From Bacteroidaceae bacterium (GTDB lineage Bacteria > Bacteroidota > Bacteroidia > Bacteroidales > Bacteroidaceae), in assembly GCA_017379075.1 (NCBI GenBank), contig JAFNXL010000010.1, positions 1 through 64,000 of the forward strand: DNA of 64,000 bases, in the 5' to 3' direction. Both the position numbers and the translations under genes were made by a program. The notes under the pieces were generated by a model, which saw nothing but the letters and a program-made list of their open reading frames with translations, searched no databases and was not told the DNA's origin. Below, in pieces: positions 8,929 to 18,449 of this stretch. The first letter of the stretch is position 1; each line of letters begins with the position of its first letter.

Positions 8929-10848
8929 ATGATTACAATGAAAAAACTTAAGAATATCTATACCTCTCTCTGCCTGTTAGGTCTTGCAGCTGTGGGCACC
9001 ACCTCTTGTGAGGATTGGCTGACCATCTATCCCCAGGACCGCGTGGTAGAAGAAGACTTCTGGGAAGACAAGAACGACCTGGAAGGTGTGCGATATGCTG
9101 CCTACAAGCAGATGTGTAGCACCGTACAAAAATTCGCTGTCTGGGGCGACCTCCGCTCAGACAGCTGGGAAATGAACCAGAACCGCCACGGCGACCAGGG
9201 CAGTTGGGATACCTACAACGAAATCATGCAGGCACAGCCCGACTCCAGCATGAGCATCTTCGACTGGGGCGGTGTGTACACCACCATCAACTTCTGTAAC
9301 AAGGTGCTCCAGCACGGCGAGGAAATCCTGGAAAAGGACAAGCAGTTCACCCAGGGTGAGTGGCGCCAGATGAAGGCGGAAATGGTAGGTCTGCGCGCGC
9401 TGAACTACTTCTATCTGATCCGTGCCTTCAAGGACGTGCCCTACAGCACCAAGGTGATAAACAAAGATTCTGAGGTTGAATATTTCGGTCTGACCAACCA
9501 GTTGGACGTATTGGACAGCATCATCATTGATGTGGAAAGCGTAAAGGGCCAGGCCCGCAACCGCTTTACCTCTAACAACGACACCAAGGGTTTGATCACC
9601 AACGCGGCACTCTATGCCATGTTGAGCGACATGTACTTGTGGCGTGCCTCTCTGCACGAGGGTCGCGGACTGATGAGTGACACCGTACTGCTCGGCAAAG
9701 ACTCTGTCATCCACACCGTGGAAGGCGACTACAAGAAGTGTATCGAATATGCTGACGAAGCCATCGCCACCCTGTACCGCAACAACTTGCAGGGCAACAC
9801 CAGCTTCGGTTCTACCGTACTGGAGAAGATTGATTTCGGCCTGGCCAACTGCGAAATGTACAAAAATGAATTTGAAAACGTTGCGTCTGGAAGACCTGCT
9901 GACCTTGTTGCACAAAGAGAAATCTTCGGTGACGACGTAAGTGGCGGAAAGAACAGCGAAGAAAGTATTTTCGAATTGCAGTTCAGCAGCAGTGACGAAC
10001 GCAAGAACGATGTGGTAGGCCATCTTTATGGCTACAGCAACGGCACCCACTTCCAAGTGTGTGAGGCAGCGCTCGGAGCCGTATATGGTGGAAGCATCAA
10101 CGATGACAACGGCCGATACGACAGCCGTACCTGGTACAGTGTGTGCAAGAGCATCGTGGGCAACAGAGACCTGGGTCACTACTATTGCTTCAAGCACAGC
10201 CGTCCCTTTGTTAGCATCAGCGACAATGCGGATAAGGAAATCATCGTTGAGGACAACAGCGACAGCTACCGCAACTGGATTATCTATCGTCTGACCGACG
10301 TGATGCTGATGAAGGCAGAAGCATACGCTGCAATGGGTGGCAAGGAGAACAACAAGCTTGCCCAGCAGATTGTAAACGCCATTCACCGCCGTTCTTTCTG
10401 CAACCTGAAGGAAGACGTGAAGATTGAAGAGGACGTAACCACAAGTTCTGCCAACAACCCCAAGAAGGGTGATGCCGTAATGCCCGGTAGCGACTATGTG
10501 AAGCTGGTCATGAACGAGCGTCAGATTGAACTGCTTGCCGAGGGTAAGCGTTGGTTCGACTTGGTACGTTATGCCGAGCGTAACGCCGGTGGTATGGACG
10601 GTACTGCAGACGAACGTGAATGGACCGAGGACAAGCCCATCGGTAACGGTTATGCCGGTGTGAAGAAGATGGTGGAAGGTTTCATGAAGAACAAGTACAC
10701 CAACTACACCGTACAGCGCAACCGTCTGAAGAACCGCTACGGTCTGTACTGCCCCATCTACTACATGGAAGTGAAGGCAGCCCGCGGTGCCATTGAGCAG
10801 AACCCTGTTTGGAACAAGTCTAAGTACGACACATCTGGTTTTGAATAA
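8929..10848 (+). CDS. SusD/RagB-family ligand-binding lipoprotein
   Basis: Surface lipoprotein that forms the lid of the SusC channel. The signal peptide ends TTSC, giving Cys27 if the ATG at 8929 is used; an ATG at 8938 (MKKLKN) is equally plausible and differs by only three residues. The N-terminus CEDWLTIYPQDRVVEEDFW, the helical TPR-like core (KAEMVGLRALNYFYLIRAF) and the C-terminal ERQIELLAEGKRWFDLVRY are SusD family hallmarks. It starts 3 bases after the susC-like stop and is clearly co-transcribed. It should act as a pair with the preceding SusC. Confidence 0.92.
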   Translation: MITMKKLKNIYTSLCLLGLAAVGTTSCEDWLTIYPQDRVVEEDFWEDKNDLEGVRYAAYKQMCSTVQKFAVWGDLRSDSWEMNQNRHGDQGSWDTYNEIMQAQPDSSMSIFDWGGVYTTINFCNKVLQHGEEILEKDKQFTQGEWRQMKAEMVGLRALNYFYLIRAFKDVPYSTKVINKDSEVEYFGLTNQLDVLDSIIIDVESVKGQARNRFTSNNDTKGLITNAALYAMLSDMYLWRASLHEGRGLMSDTVLLGKDSVIHTVEGDYKKCIEYADEAIATLYRNNLQGNTSFGSTVLEKIDFGLANCEMYKNEFENVASGRPADLVAQREIFGDDVSGGKNSEESIFELQFSSSDERKNDVVGHLYGYSNGTHFQVCEAALGAVYGGSINDDNGRYDSRTWYSVCKSIVGNRDLGHYYCFKHSRPFVSISDNADKEIIVEDNSDSYRNWIIYRLTDVMLMKAEAYAAMGGKENNKLAQQIVNAIHRRSFCNLKEDVKIEEDVTTSSANNPKKGDAVMPGSDYVKLVMNERQIELLAEGKRWFDLVRYAERNAGGMDGTADEREWTEDKPIGNGYAGVKKMVEGFMKNKYTNYTVQRNRLKNRYGLYCPIYYMEVKAARGAIEQNPVWNKSKYDTSGFE

Positions 10849-10855
10849 ATCCGTG

Positions 10856-10864
10856 AAAGGAGGT
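10856..10864 (+). promoter_or_regulatory. Unusually strong Shine-Dalgarno sequence
   Basis: AAAGGAGGT, fully complementary to the usual anti-SD, ends 4 bases before the ATG at 10869. Bacteroidota genes, including all others in this operon, generally lack SD sequences, so this one stands out and supports the 10869 start. Confidence 0.7.
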
Positions 10865-10868
10865 CACC

Positions 10869-13037
10869 ATGAGACTGAATATTCATAAATATATCAAGTT
10901 CACAGGTTGTATAGCCGCCCTTATGGGCATGGCCATGCTGAATGGTTGTAAAGAAGATATCGACACCTCTGCCCGATATGTCTTTACAGAGGAAACCATC
11001 GGCAGCTATCTGCAGAAGCAGCCCGCATACTCAGAGTATGTGGCCCTGCTGAAGCAGGTGAACATCAGTGATTACTCGGGATCAACGGTCATGCAGCTCA
11101 TGACCGCCCGCGGTAACTACACATGTTTTGCGCCAACCAATGAGGCTATACATGCTTACCTTGATTCTCTGGTGGTTCGTGGATTCATAACGGAACCCAA
11201 GTGGGAAGCATTTACCGACAGTGCAGTGAAGGACTCTATCCGCCAAGTGATTGTGTACAACAGCATCATTGACGGTGGAGACTTCACCTCCACGGGTGAG
11301 CGTACCTATTACGAGACCAGCACTTTCCCCATCAACAACAATGAGGAATTTGCAAGTCCTACGCTTTCTGACCGCAAACTCTTTGTCTATTACGGAGAGA
11401 ACCCCGACAGCATCTTCATCAACGGCAACATCCCCATCTCGCTGACCAACCGCGACATTCCCGCCATCAATGGTGTGATTCACCAGGTGGAAAGCGTGAT
11501 TGCGCCCAGCAACGATACGGGAGGTTACCTGCTGAAGAGCATGATAGACGAGAACCGCAAAGGCTTCCTCGTAACCGCCAAGCTGATCCAGGCCTGCGGT
11601 CTGATGGATACGCTGAGTATTGCCAGAGACGAACGATATGAAACACTCTACAAGAATGGCACACTGAAAGACCTGCGCACCCACCCCTCAGTGGGCAAGC
11701 CCGGTTACCTGCCCGAACACCGTAAGTACGGCTATACTTTGTTTGCCGAAACGGACGAATTCTGGGAAGGTGTTATCGGTAAGCCATACGACCAGATCAC
11801 CGTTGAAGATATCAAAGAATATGTCATTGCACAGGGTGTATATCCCGATGCAAAGCAGGACGACAACTACAAGGATGAGGACAACGTGCTGAACCAGTTC
11901 ATCACCTATCATCTGATTCCCTGGCGTCTGCCCGCAGACAAACTGATTCTTCACTACAACGAGAAGGGCTATTCGCTGAGTACCATGAAGCCTACCGTGG
12001 CGATGACAGAACTCTACACCACCATGGGCAAGCGCCGTCTGCTCAAGATTTTCGAGAGCGCGGAAAGCCAGGGCATCTATCTGAACCGTTTCCCCGTACT
12101 GAGAAACGGCCGCAGAGAGAACTACCACGAAAGCTCTTGTGACGATGACAAGTTCGGATTCCGCATCAATGTGGACAGTGCCAACACCGAGGCCATCAAC
12201 ATGATGATTTATCCCATTTCACATGAGAAGATGCCCGGCCGCGTACTGGCATACGATGAGGATACCCGCAACAACCTGCAGAGACAGCGCATGCGCTATG
12301 ACGTGTCTGCCCTCTTCCCCGAGTACATGAACAACGATGTGCGCGGACAGACGGTAACCACAGACCGCCACATGTGCGTGGGTTTCCCCATCAACACCAA
12401 CTACCAGTACATGTCAGACATCGAAATGTCAGACGAGACCGAGTTCTACTATCTGCTGGGTCGTGGTAACGGATGGCACAACTATCTGCATGACGAGTTC
12501 AACATCGTGGGACGCTATGACATCATCATGCGCCTCCCGCCGGTACCCAAGCGAGGCACCTACGAACTGCGCGTGGCCGTACAGTCACACTCAAATGTAC
12601 GCGGTATGTGCCAGGTATACTGGGGTCATGACAAGGACAACCTTGCCGCCCAAGGTATCCCCTTGGATGTACGTATGGGTGGACAATACCGCTACACCAG
12701 TGCCGGAACCTTCAAGAGTACCGTGGGTTGGGAAGCTGACGATGAGGAAGACATGGACTACAATGCCGAAGTGGACAAGAAAATGCGCAACAACGGCTTC
12801 ATGAAAGGTCCCGAACACTACATCGCCGGACTGCCCGGAGGAACCCTCACCTCTCGTGACGACGTGAACACCCTCCGCCGCATCATGGTTCGCGAGACCA
12901 TGGATCCCGACAAGGTGTACTACATCCGATTCAAGAGTGTATTGGACGATGTGAACAAGGAGTTCTATATGGACTACATCGAATTCTGTGCGAAGGAAGT
13001 ATATGACAATCCCGAAACACCGGAAGACATTTGGTAA
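10869..13037 (+). CDS. FAS1-domain surface lipoprotein, two FAS1-like repeats
   Basis: Lipoprotein of 722 aa in the middle of the SusCD operon. The lipobox ends at Cys27 (LNGC) followed by KED, a match to the surface-export signal. FAS1-type motifs are NYTCFAPTNEAIHAYL (about residue 80) and GYTLFAETDEFW (about 290). From about residue 480 the sequence looks like a beta-sandwich (RGTYELRVAVQSHS, then MCQVYWGHDKDNL), possibly a separate binding domain. It begins 20 bases after the SusD stop, behind a perfect SD sequence unlike its neighbours. Its role is probably binding or presenting an extracellular ligand for one of the two SusCD pairs (inference). Confidence 0.82.
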   Translation: MRLNIHKYIKFTGCIAALMGMAMLNGCKEDIDTSARYVFTEETIGSYLQKQPAYSEYVALLKQVNISDYSGSTVMQLMTARGNYTCFAPTNEAIHAYLDSLVVRGFITEPKWEAFTDSAVKDSIRQVIVYNSIIDGGDFTSTGERTYYETSTFPINNNEEFASPTLSDRKLFVYYGENPDSIFINGNIPISLTNRDIPAINGVIHQVESVIAPSNDTGGYLLKSMIDENRKGFLVTAKLIQACGLMDTLSIARDERYETLYKNGTLKDLRTHPSVGKPGYLPEHRKYGYTLFAETDEFWEGVIGKPYDQITVEDIKEYVIAQGVYPDAKQDDNYKDEDNVLNQFITYHLIPWRLPADKLILHYNEKGYSLSTMKPTVAMTELYTTMGKRRLLKIFESAESQGIYLNRFPVLRNGRRENYHESSCDDDKFGFRINVDSANTEAINMMIYPISHEKMPGRVLAYDEDTRNNLQRQRMRYDVSALFPEYMNNDVRGQTVTTDRHMCVGFPINTNYQYMSDIEMSDETEFYYLLGRGNGWHNYLHDEFNIVGRYDIIMRLPPVPKRGTYELRVAVQSHSNVRGMCQVYWGHDKDNLAAQGIPLDVRMGGQYRYTSAGTFKSTVGWEADDEEDMDYNAEVDKKMRNNGFMKGPEHYIAGLPGGTLTSRDDVNTLRRIMVRETMDPDKVYYIRFKSVLDDVNKEFYMDYIEFCAKEVYDNPETPEDIW

Positions 13038-13057
13038 ACAAAAAAACAAAATTAAAT

Positions 13058-14977
13058 ATGGCTAACAAAAAATTATTCAAAACCATCGGTGCAATCGCCA
13101 CGGGAGCCTTGATACTGGCTACACCCTCTTGTACCGATACCTGGGACGAGCATTACAACGACCTGGGTGAAGCGGCAGGCCAGAACCTTTGGGAGCAGAT
13201 TGAAAGCAAGCCCGAACTTTCTACCTTTGCCGAAATTGCCCGCAAAGCCAAGTATTACAAGGATGACGTTCACCCTGTGGACGGATACACCTTTGCGGAC
13301 CTGCTCCAGAGCGGCCAGGTGATGACCGTATGGGCACCCGAGAACAGTGCCTTCACCGCAGAAGAAAAAGCGAAGTGGCTGAAAATGGCTGAGGAGGACG
13401 GTTACAACCTGATGAAGCAATTGCTGACCAACCACATTTCATTGTGGCGTCACCCCATCAGCATCGCCAAGAAGGACACATTGAACATGACCAACGGCAA
13501 GGAAATGGTATTTGACATGACCACCTCTCCCGCCACCATGTACGATGTGGAACTGTCAAAGTGGAACATCCCCGCCAGCAATGGTACACTGCACACGCTG
13601 AAGGGCATTCTTCCCTTCCACTACAACTTCTATGAGTATCTGAAGTTCAGCGGCGAGAACGCCCTGTTCTCACAGTATGTAATAGACAAGGATACCACCT
13701 ATTTCATTGAAGGCAGCAGTATTGAAGGTCTGCCCGATGTAGATGGTAACCCCACTTATGTGGATAGTGTGTACACTACATCCAACCTGATGTTCGGCTA
13801 TAGTGCAAACGTATCTACCAGTACTTCAGACAAGCGCCACATGAGCCAGAAGGGTTTCAGTGCGTCACTGAACTGGGAAAGCGGAAAATACATTATGGTC
13901 ATCCCCACCGATGCCGCTTGGACCAATACTTATGAAAAGCTGAAGAAGCATTACGTATATGCGGAATCCTATATCGACCGTGACAAGAGCGGTGCAAAGG
14001 AAACCGTTATGCGTCCTTCAGAGAACCCCGACTCACTGACCGACCTGAGCGTGAAGATGGACATCGCCACACCCGTTGTATTTGACCTTGAAAGACAGGG
14101 CAAGATTGGTGGTGAGGAAGGTGCACCCTGGACCATGGACCAGTTCATCGCCAGCAAGGGTGCTGAAGCAGAGTACTTCATGAATACCCGCGGTGACACC
14201 ATTCGCAACATCGGCGACTGGGACAAGACCGAACTCTTCCCCGGCGAACCCCGCGAAATGAGTAACGGCTATGCCTACATCTCTGACAACTGGAACCTGC
14301 CCAAGGAATATTACTTCCCCGATGTGGAAATCAAGCCCTACAGCTACATGTTCACATTCTACAGCGAAACCTTCAAGGGTAGTGTGTCTTCAGAAACCTT
14401 CACCAACTCACAGCACCCCGACATCGTGGCTAAGTATGGTAAGATCAGCAAGGACCAGTTCTACATCATGAAGCCCGACGGCAGCACCAAGCCCGAAGGT
14501 AACCTGATTCTCCAGGGCAACTATGACCTTTCATACAACCGCAACGCCAAGGTGATGAGTGGAAAGTATGACATTTATATGGTAATGGTTCCCTACTGGT
14601 ATAAGGACATCATTGACAAGGGCAACGACTCTCTCTATCTGGACAGCGCATACGTAGACTCTGTGGCCAATATCAGCAAGAACAAGATCAAGCTGCAGGT
14701 AATATACGACAACGGCACCAAGGCCGGTGGCAAGAGCAAGTCCATCAAGATTGACTGGGATGCCCGCAAGGTGGACACCGTACTGGTTATCCCCGATATG
14801 GAATTCCCCTATTCTTACCAGAACCTGGAGCACAGCTATCCCGTCATGAGCATTGTGAGCGACGCCTCCAACACCGACGTGAAGAAAGGCTATATTCGCG
14901 AGCTGTGTATTGACCGTGTGATTCTGAAGAGCAAGGAAGACGACACAGTTGTTGAAATGGATCCATCTAATAATTGA
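13058..14977 (+). CDS. FAS1-domain lipoprotein, two FAS1-like repeats
   Basis: Lipoprotein of 639 aa. The start is the ATG at 13058 (MANKKLFK), 20 bases after the previous stop; an in-frame TTG at 13031 inside the upstream gene is unlikely. The lipobox ends at Cys25 (TPSC), followed by TDTWDEHYN, an N-terminus typical of FAS1 proteins in Bacteroidota. FAS1-like strands are VMTVWAPENSAFT (about residue 95) and YIMVIPTDAAW (about 280). The C-terminal third is beta-rich (YDIYMVMVPYWYKD, VDTVLVIPDMEFPY). It ends 5 bases before the second SusC start and is probably an accessory to that pair. Confidence 0.8.
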   Translation: MANKKLFKTIGAIATGALILATPSCTDTWDEHYNDLGEAAGQNLWEQIESKPELSTFAEIARKAKYYKDDVHPVDGYTFADLLQSGQVMTVWAPENSAFTAEEKAKWLKMAEEDGYNLMKQLLTNHISLWRHPISIAKKDTLNMTNGKEMVFDMTTSPATMYDVELSKWNIPASNGTLHTLKGILPFHYNFYEYLKFSGENALFSQYVIDKDTTYFIEGSSIEGLPDVDGNPTYVDSVYTTSNLMFGYSANVSTSTSDKRHMSQKGFSASLNWESGKYIMVIPTDAAWTNTYEKLKKHYVYAESYIDRDKSGAKETVMRPSENPDSLTDLSVKMDIATPVVFDLERQGKIGGEEGAPWTMDQFIASKGAEAEYFMNTRGDTIRNIGDWDKTELFPGEPREMSNGYAYISDNWNLPKEYYFPDVEIKPYSYMFTFYSETFKGSVSSETFTNSQHPDIVAKYGKISKDQFYIMKPDGSTKPEGNLILQGNYDLSYNRNAKVMSGKYDIYMVMVPYWYKDIIDKGNDSLYLDSAYVDSVANISKNKIKLQVIYDNGTKAGGKSKSIKIDWDARKVDTVLVIPDMEFPYSYQNLEHSYPVMSIVSDASNTDVKKGYIRELCIDRVILKSKEDDTVVEMDPSNN

Positions 14978-14982
14978 ATACA

Positions 14983-17900
14983 ATGAAAAATAGACTAAGT
15001 AATACATTCATGCACAAAGCTCTGTGCCTGCTGGTTCTTTCCGGACTGGGCATGCCCGCTGTGACAGCCCAGGAAGTGGCAACAGACAGTGCAACCGTTC
15101 GTCGCATTGCAAAGGCGAAGAAAGAGGTAAACTATGAGATGAAGAACATCACCGGCCGCATTGTGGACGATGCCACAGGCGAGCCCATGGGTGGTGTGCG
15201 CATCCAGGCACTGGGATTGGAAAGCTATTCAACCCTGACCGAAGAGGACGGAAGCTACAAGTTAGACATTCCCACCTTCTCTGATGTGATTTATGTGTAC
15301 GCCGAAGGTTACAACCCCCTGCAGGTTGTGGTGAAGGAAGGCAAGGCTGATGGCAAGCTCATCAGCACCCACTTCAAGAACATCTACACCGACGGCACCA
15401 ACATCACCGCCAACCGCATGATTGAGGTGGACGAGACCAGTGGTGTGAGCATCGATACCGACATCCAGAACCATCTGGCCGGTGACATCTATACCATCAA
15501 CCGCAACGGTGTACCCGGACAGGGTGCCTACATGCAGATCCGTGGTGTGAACTCACTGAATGCCGGTTCACAGCCCATGATCATTTTGGACGGCAACATC
15601 ATTGATCCCCAGTATGACCGTACCACCCTGCACGAAGGTTTCTACAACAACCTGCTGGCTTCCATCGATCCCGAGGACATTGCCAGTGTACAGGTGCTGA
15701 AGAATGGTACCGCACTCTATGGCGCCAAGGGTGCCAACGGTGTGGTAATCATCACCACCAAGCGCGGAAAGAGCCAGGCCACCAAGATTGGCGTGCGCAT
15801 CTACGGCGGTGTGGAGTTGACTCCCAAGAAGTTGGATGTACTCGGCGGTAACGACTACAGCAGCTACCTGAGCGACATGCTGAGCACCATGGACGACTAC
15901 AATTTCAATTCATTGACCTCATTGCAGTTCCTGGACAAGAGCCCCAGCAACTACTACCGCAACGTATTCAACAACAATACGGACTGGCAGAAGGATATGT
16001 ACCAGAACGCCATGACCCAGAACTACAAGATCAACGTAGAGGGTGGTGACGACATCGGTATGTACGCCCTTTCTCTGGGCTACACCAGCAGCGAGGCTAC
16101 CGGTGTGGGCACTGACATGGACCGTCTGAACCTGCGTTTCAACACCGACATCAAGGTGTTCAAGAACCTGACCACCGGACTGGACATCGCCTACAACCAG
16201 ACCAGCTACAACCTGATGGATCAGGGATGGAGCGAGGACTACAGCATGCAGAACATCGGTGCGCCCAACGTACTGGGTGTGGTATCTGCCCCCTTCATCA
16301 GCCCCTACGCTTACTATTATGACTATGACAGCAACGAGCCATTCGCTTCTGACCACTTGAAGCTGTCAAAGGAATATGCCGGAAAGTATGCAGCCACTTC
16401 AACAAGCAACTGGGTACAGAACCCCTTCATGTTCCCCCGTACCGTAGGTATCAACGAGGCTTTGCGTAACCCCTATTGGGTTATCCGCAACGGTGAGGGT
16501 AACAACAAGAACTATGCACAGCTGACCCAGATCCACTTGAACGTAAGTCCCAAGTGGCAAATCACCAAGCAGTTCAGCATCAGCGACCGTTTCAACTACA
16601 CCATGAGCCGCAACAACGAGAAGTACTTCCTTCCCATTGCCGGTACCAACATGTATGAGTTGAAGGACTTGGGTTCAATCTCCAGTGTACTGAAGACCCA
16701 GTTCGCCAAGGAGACCACACTGAACAACGACTTGCGTCTGCAGTGGGGCAACACCTACGGTGCGCATGACATTGACGTGGCAGCCGGCTGGCGTTACAAC
16801 AACTACCAGTTCAGCTACAACAGCATGAGCGGTTACAACAACGAGAACGACAAGCTGCCCAACTTGAAGAAGAACATGCAGTATATCAACTACACCGGTA
16901 CCAACGACAACTGGATTGACATGACTTACTACCTGAACGCCAACTACAACTTCAAGAACCGCTACTTTGCGGACTTCGTAGTGAGCAGCCAGGCCAGCAG
17001 CCGTTTCGGTGACAACACCAAGGACGGTTTCCAGATGGCAGGTGTAAGCTGGGGTGTATTCCCCTCACTGCAACTGGGATGGCTCATCAGCAGCGAGCCC
17101 TGGTTCAAGACAGGCAAGGGTATCCAGTATCTGAAGCTGACCGCCGGTGCTGAAAAGAACGGTAACGACAACTTGGTGGACTACTATGCAGCCCGTACTT
17201 ACTGGGAGAGCATGCAGGTAACCGAAAACACTGTTGGTCTCTACTTGAAGAACATCGAGAACAGTACCATCCAGTGGGAAACCACAACCAAGTACAACGT
17301 AGGTCTGGAAGGAAGCTTCCTGAACAACCGTCTGCACGCCGGATTGGATCTGTACTGGCACAAGACCGATGACCTGCTGACCTTGAAGGAACTGAACTTC
17401 GTGAGCGGTATGAACAAGTACTGGACCAACGAAGGTGCCATGACCAACAAGGGATTTGAAGTGAACGTGAACGCTGCCCTCATCAACAAGAAGAACTGGA
17501 AGTGGGAGCTGGGCGCAAGCATGGGCCACTACAACAACAAGGTGACCGACCTGCCCAACACCACCAACAACCGCATCGAAATCTACAAGAATGTATACAA
17601 TCCCGCAACCGAAAGCTGGACTTCTGTAGAAGACGGTACCATCCATGGCTTCACCAACAGCGTATACGGCAACGAGAACATCCTCACTGCTGTAGGCTAT
17701 GCCGCCGGCAGCTTCTACGGATGGCAGACCAATGGTGTGTTCGCCAGCGATGCTGAAGCCTCTAAGGCCACTACCGCTCCCGGCACCAACGGCTATCTGC
17801 TCTATCCCACCGGTATGAAGGAGAATCCCTACCGCAACTTCCAGGCAGGTGACGTACGTTTCGTAGACCAGAACAACGACGGTGTAATTGACGACGCCGA

Positions 17901-18423
17901 CAAGGTAGTCATCGGTAACCCCAACCCCGACATCTACGGTAACATCTACAGCAGCCTGACATGGAAAGACCTGCGTCTGGATGTAAACTTCAAGTACAGC
18001 CTGGGTAACGACATCTACAACTACCAGCGCGCTGTCATCGAGGGTCTGAACACCACTTACAACCAGAGCACCGCCGCCCTGCGCCGCTGGACCTTCGAAG
18101 GCCAGCAGACCGACATGCCCAAGGCATGCTACATGGAAAGCGAAGACTGGCGTAACAACGAGCGTTTCTCAGACCGCTGGATTGAGGACGGAAGCTATCT
18201 GAAGCTGAAGAACGTGCGCCTTACCTACAAGATTCCTTACAGCAACAGCTGGTTGTTGGGTCTGAAGGTATGGGGAGAAGCCAACAACGTATTCACACTG
18301 ACCAAGTATCTGGGCACCGATCCCGAAATGAGCAGCCGCAACAGCTCATACTACCGTGGTGTGGATAACGGTCAGATTCCCTTCGGCCGCAGCTTCAATG
18401 TGGGTGTATCAATCAACCTGTAA
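14983..18423 (+). CDS. Second SusC/RagA-family TonB-linked outer membrane transporter
   Basis: TonB-dependent importer (1146 aa). The ATG at 14983 (MKNRLSNTFMHK) is preferred over the in-frame TTG at 14974. The signal peptide ends near AVTAQ, then a carboxypeptidase-regulatory-like domain (ITGRIVDDATGEPMGGVRI), a plug with VQVLKNGTALYGAKGANG, a variant of the usual SusC signature, and a barrel ending SFNVGVSINL. It differs clearly from the first SusC of this operon in N-terminal extension and plug sequence, so it is a second system rather than a recent duplication. It is followed by its SusD after 26 bases. Substrate unknown. Confidence 0.92.
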   Translation: MKNRLSNTFMHKALCLLVLSGLGMPAVTAQEVATDSATVRRIAKAKKEVNYEMKNITGRIVDDATGEPMGGVRIQALGLESYSTLTEEDGSYKLDIPTFSDVIYVYAEGYNPLQVVVKEGKADGKLISTHFKNIYTDGTNITANRMIEVDETSGVSIDTDIQNHLAGDIYTINRNGVPGQGAYMQIRGVNSLNAGSQPMIILDGNIIDPQYDRTTLHEGFYNNLLASIDPEDIASVQVLKNGTALYGAKGANGVVIITTKRGKSQATKIGVRIYGGVELTPKKLDVLGGNDYSSYLSDMLSTMDDYNFNSLTSLQFLDKSPSNYYRNVFNNNTDWQKDMYQNAMTQNYKINVEGGDDIGMYALSLGYTSSEATGVGTDMDRLNLRFNTDIKVFKNLTTGLDIAYNQTSYNLMDQGWSEDYSMQNIGAPNVLGVVSAPFISPYAYYYDYDSNEPFASDHLKLSKEYAGKYAATSTSNWVQNPFMFPRTVGINEALRNPYWVIRNGEGNNKNYAQLTQIHLNVSPKWQITKQFSISDRFNYTMSRNNEKYFLPIAGTNMYELKDLGSISSVLKTQFAKETTLNNDLRLQWGNTYGAHDIDVAAGWRYNNYQFSYNSMSGYNNENDKLPNLKKNMQYINYTGTNDNWIDMTYYLNANYNFKNRYFADFVVSSQASSRFGDNTKDGFQMAGVSWGVFPSLQLGWLISSEPWFKTGKGIQYLKLTAGAEKNGNDNLVDYYAARTYWESMQVTENTVGLYLKNIENSTIQWETTTKYNVGLEGSFLNNRLHAGLDLYWHKTDDLLTLKELNFVSGMNKYWTNEGAMTNKGFEVNVNAALINKKNWKWELGASMGHYNNKVTDLPNTTNNRIEIYKNVYNPATESWTSVEDGTIHGFTNSVYGNENILTAVGYAAGSFYGWQTNGVFASDAEASKATTAPGTNGYLLYPTGMKENPYRNFQAGDVRFVDQNNDGVIDDADKVVIGNPNPDIYGNIYSSLTWKDLRLDVNFKYSLGNDIYNYQRAVIEGLNTTYNQSTAALRRWTFEGQQTDMPKACYMESEDWRNNERFSDRWIEDGSYLKLKNVRLTYKIPYSNSWLLGLKVWGEANNVFTLTKYLGTDPEMSSRNSSYYRGVDNGQIPFGRSFNVGVSINL

Positions 18424-18449
18424 TGACCTAAAACCAAAAAAGTACGAAT

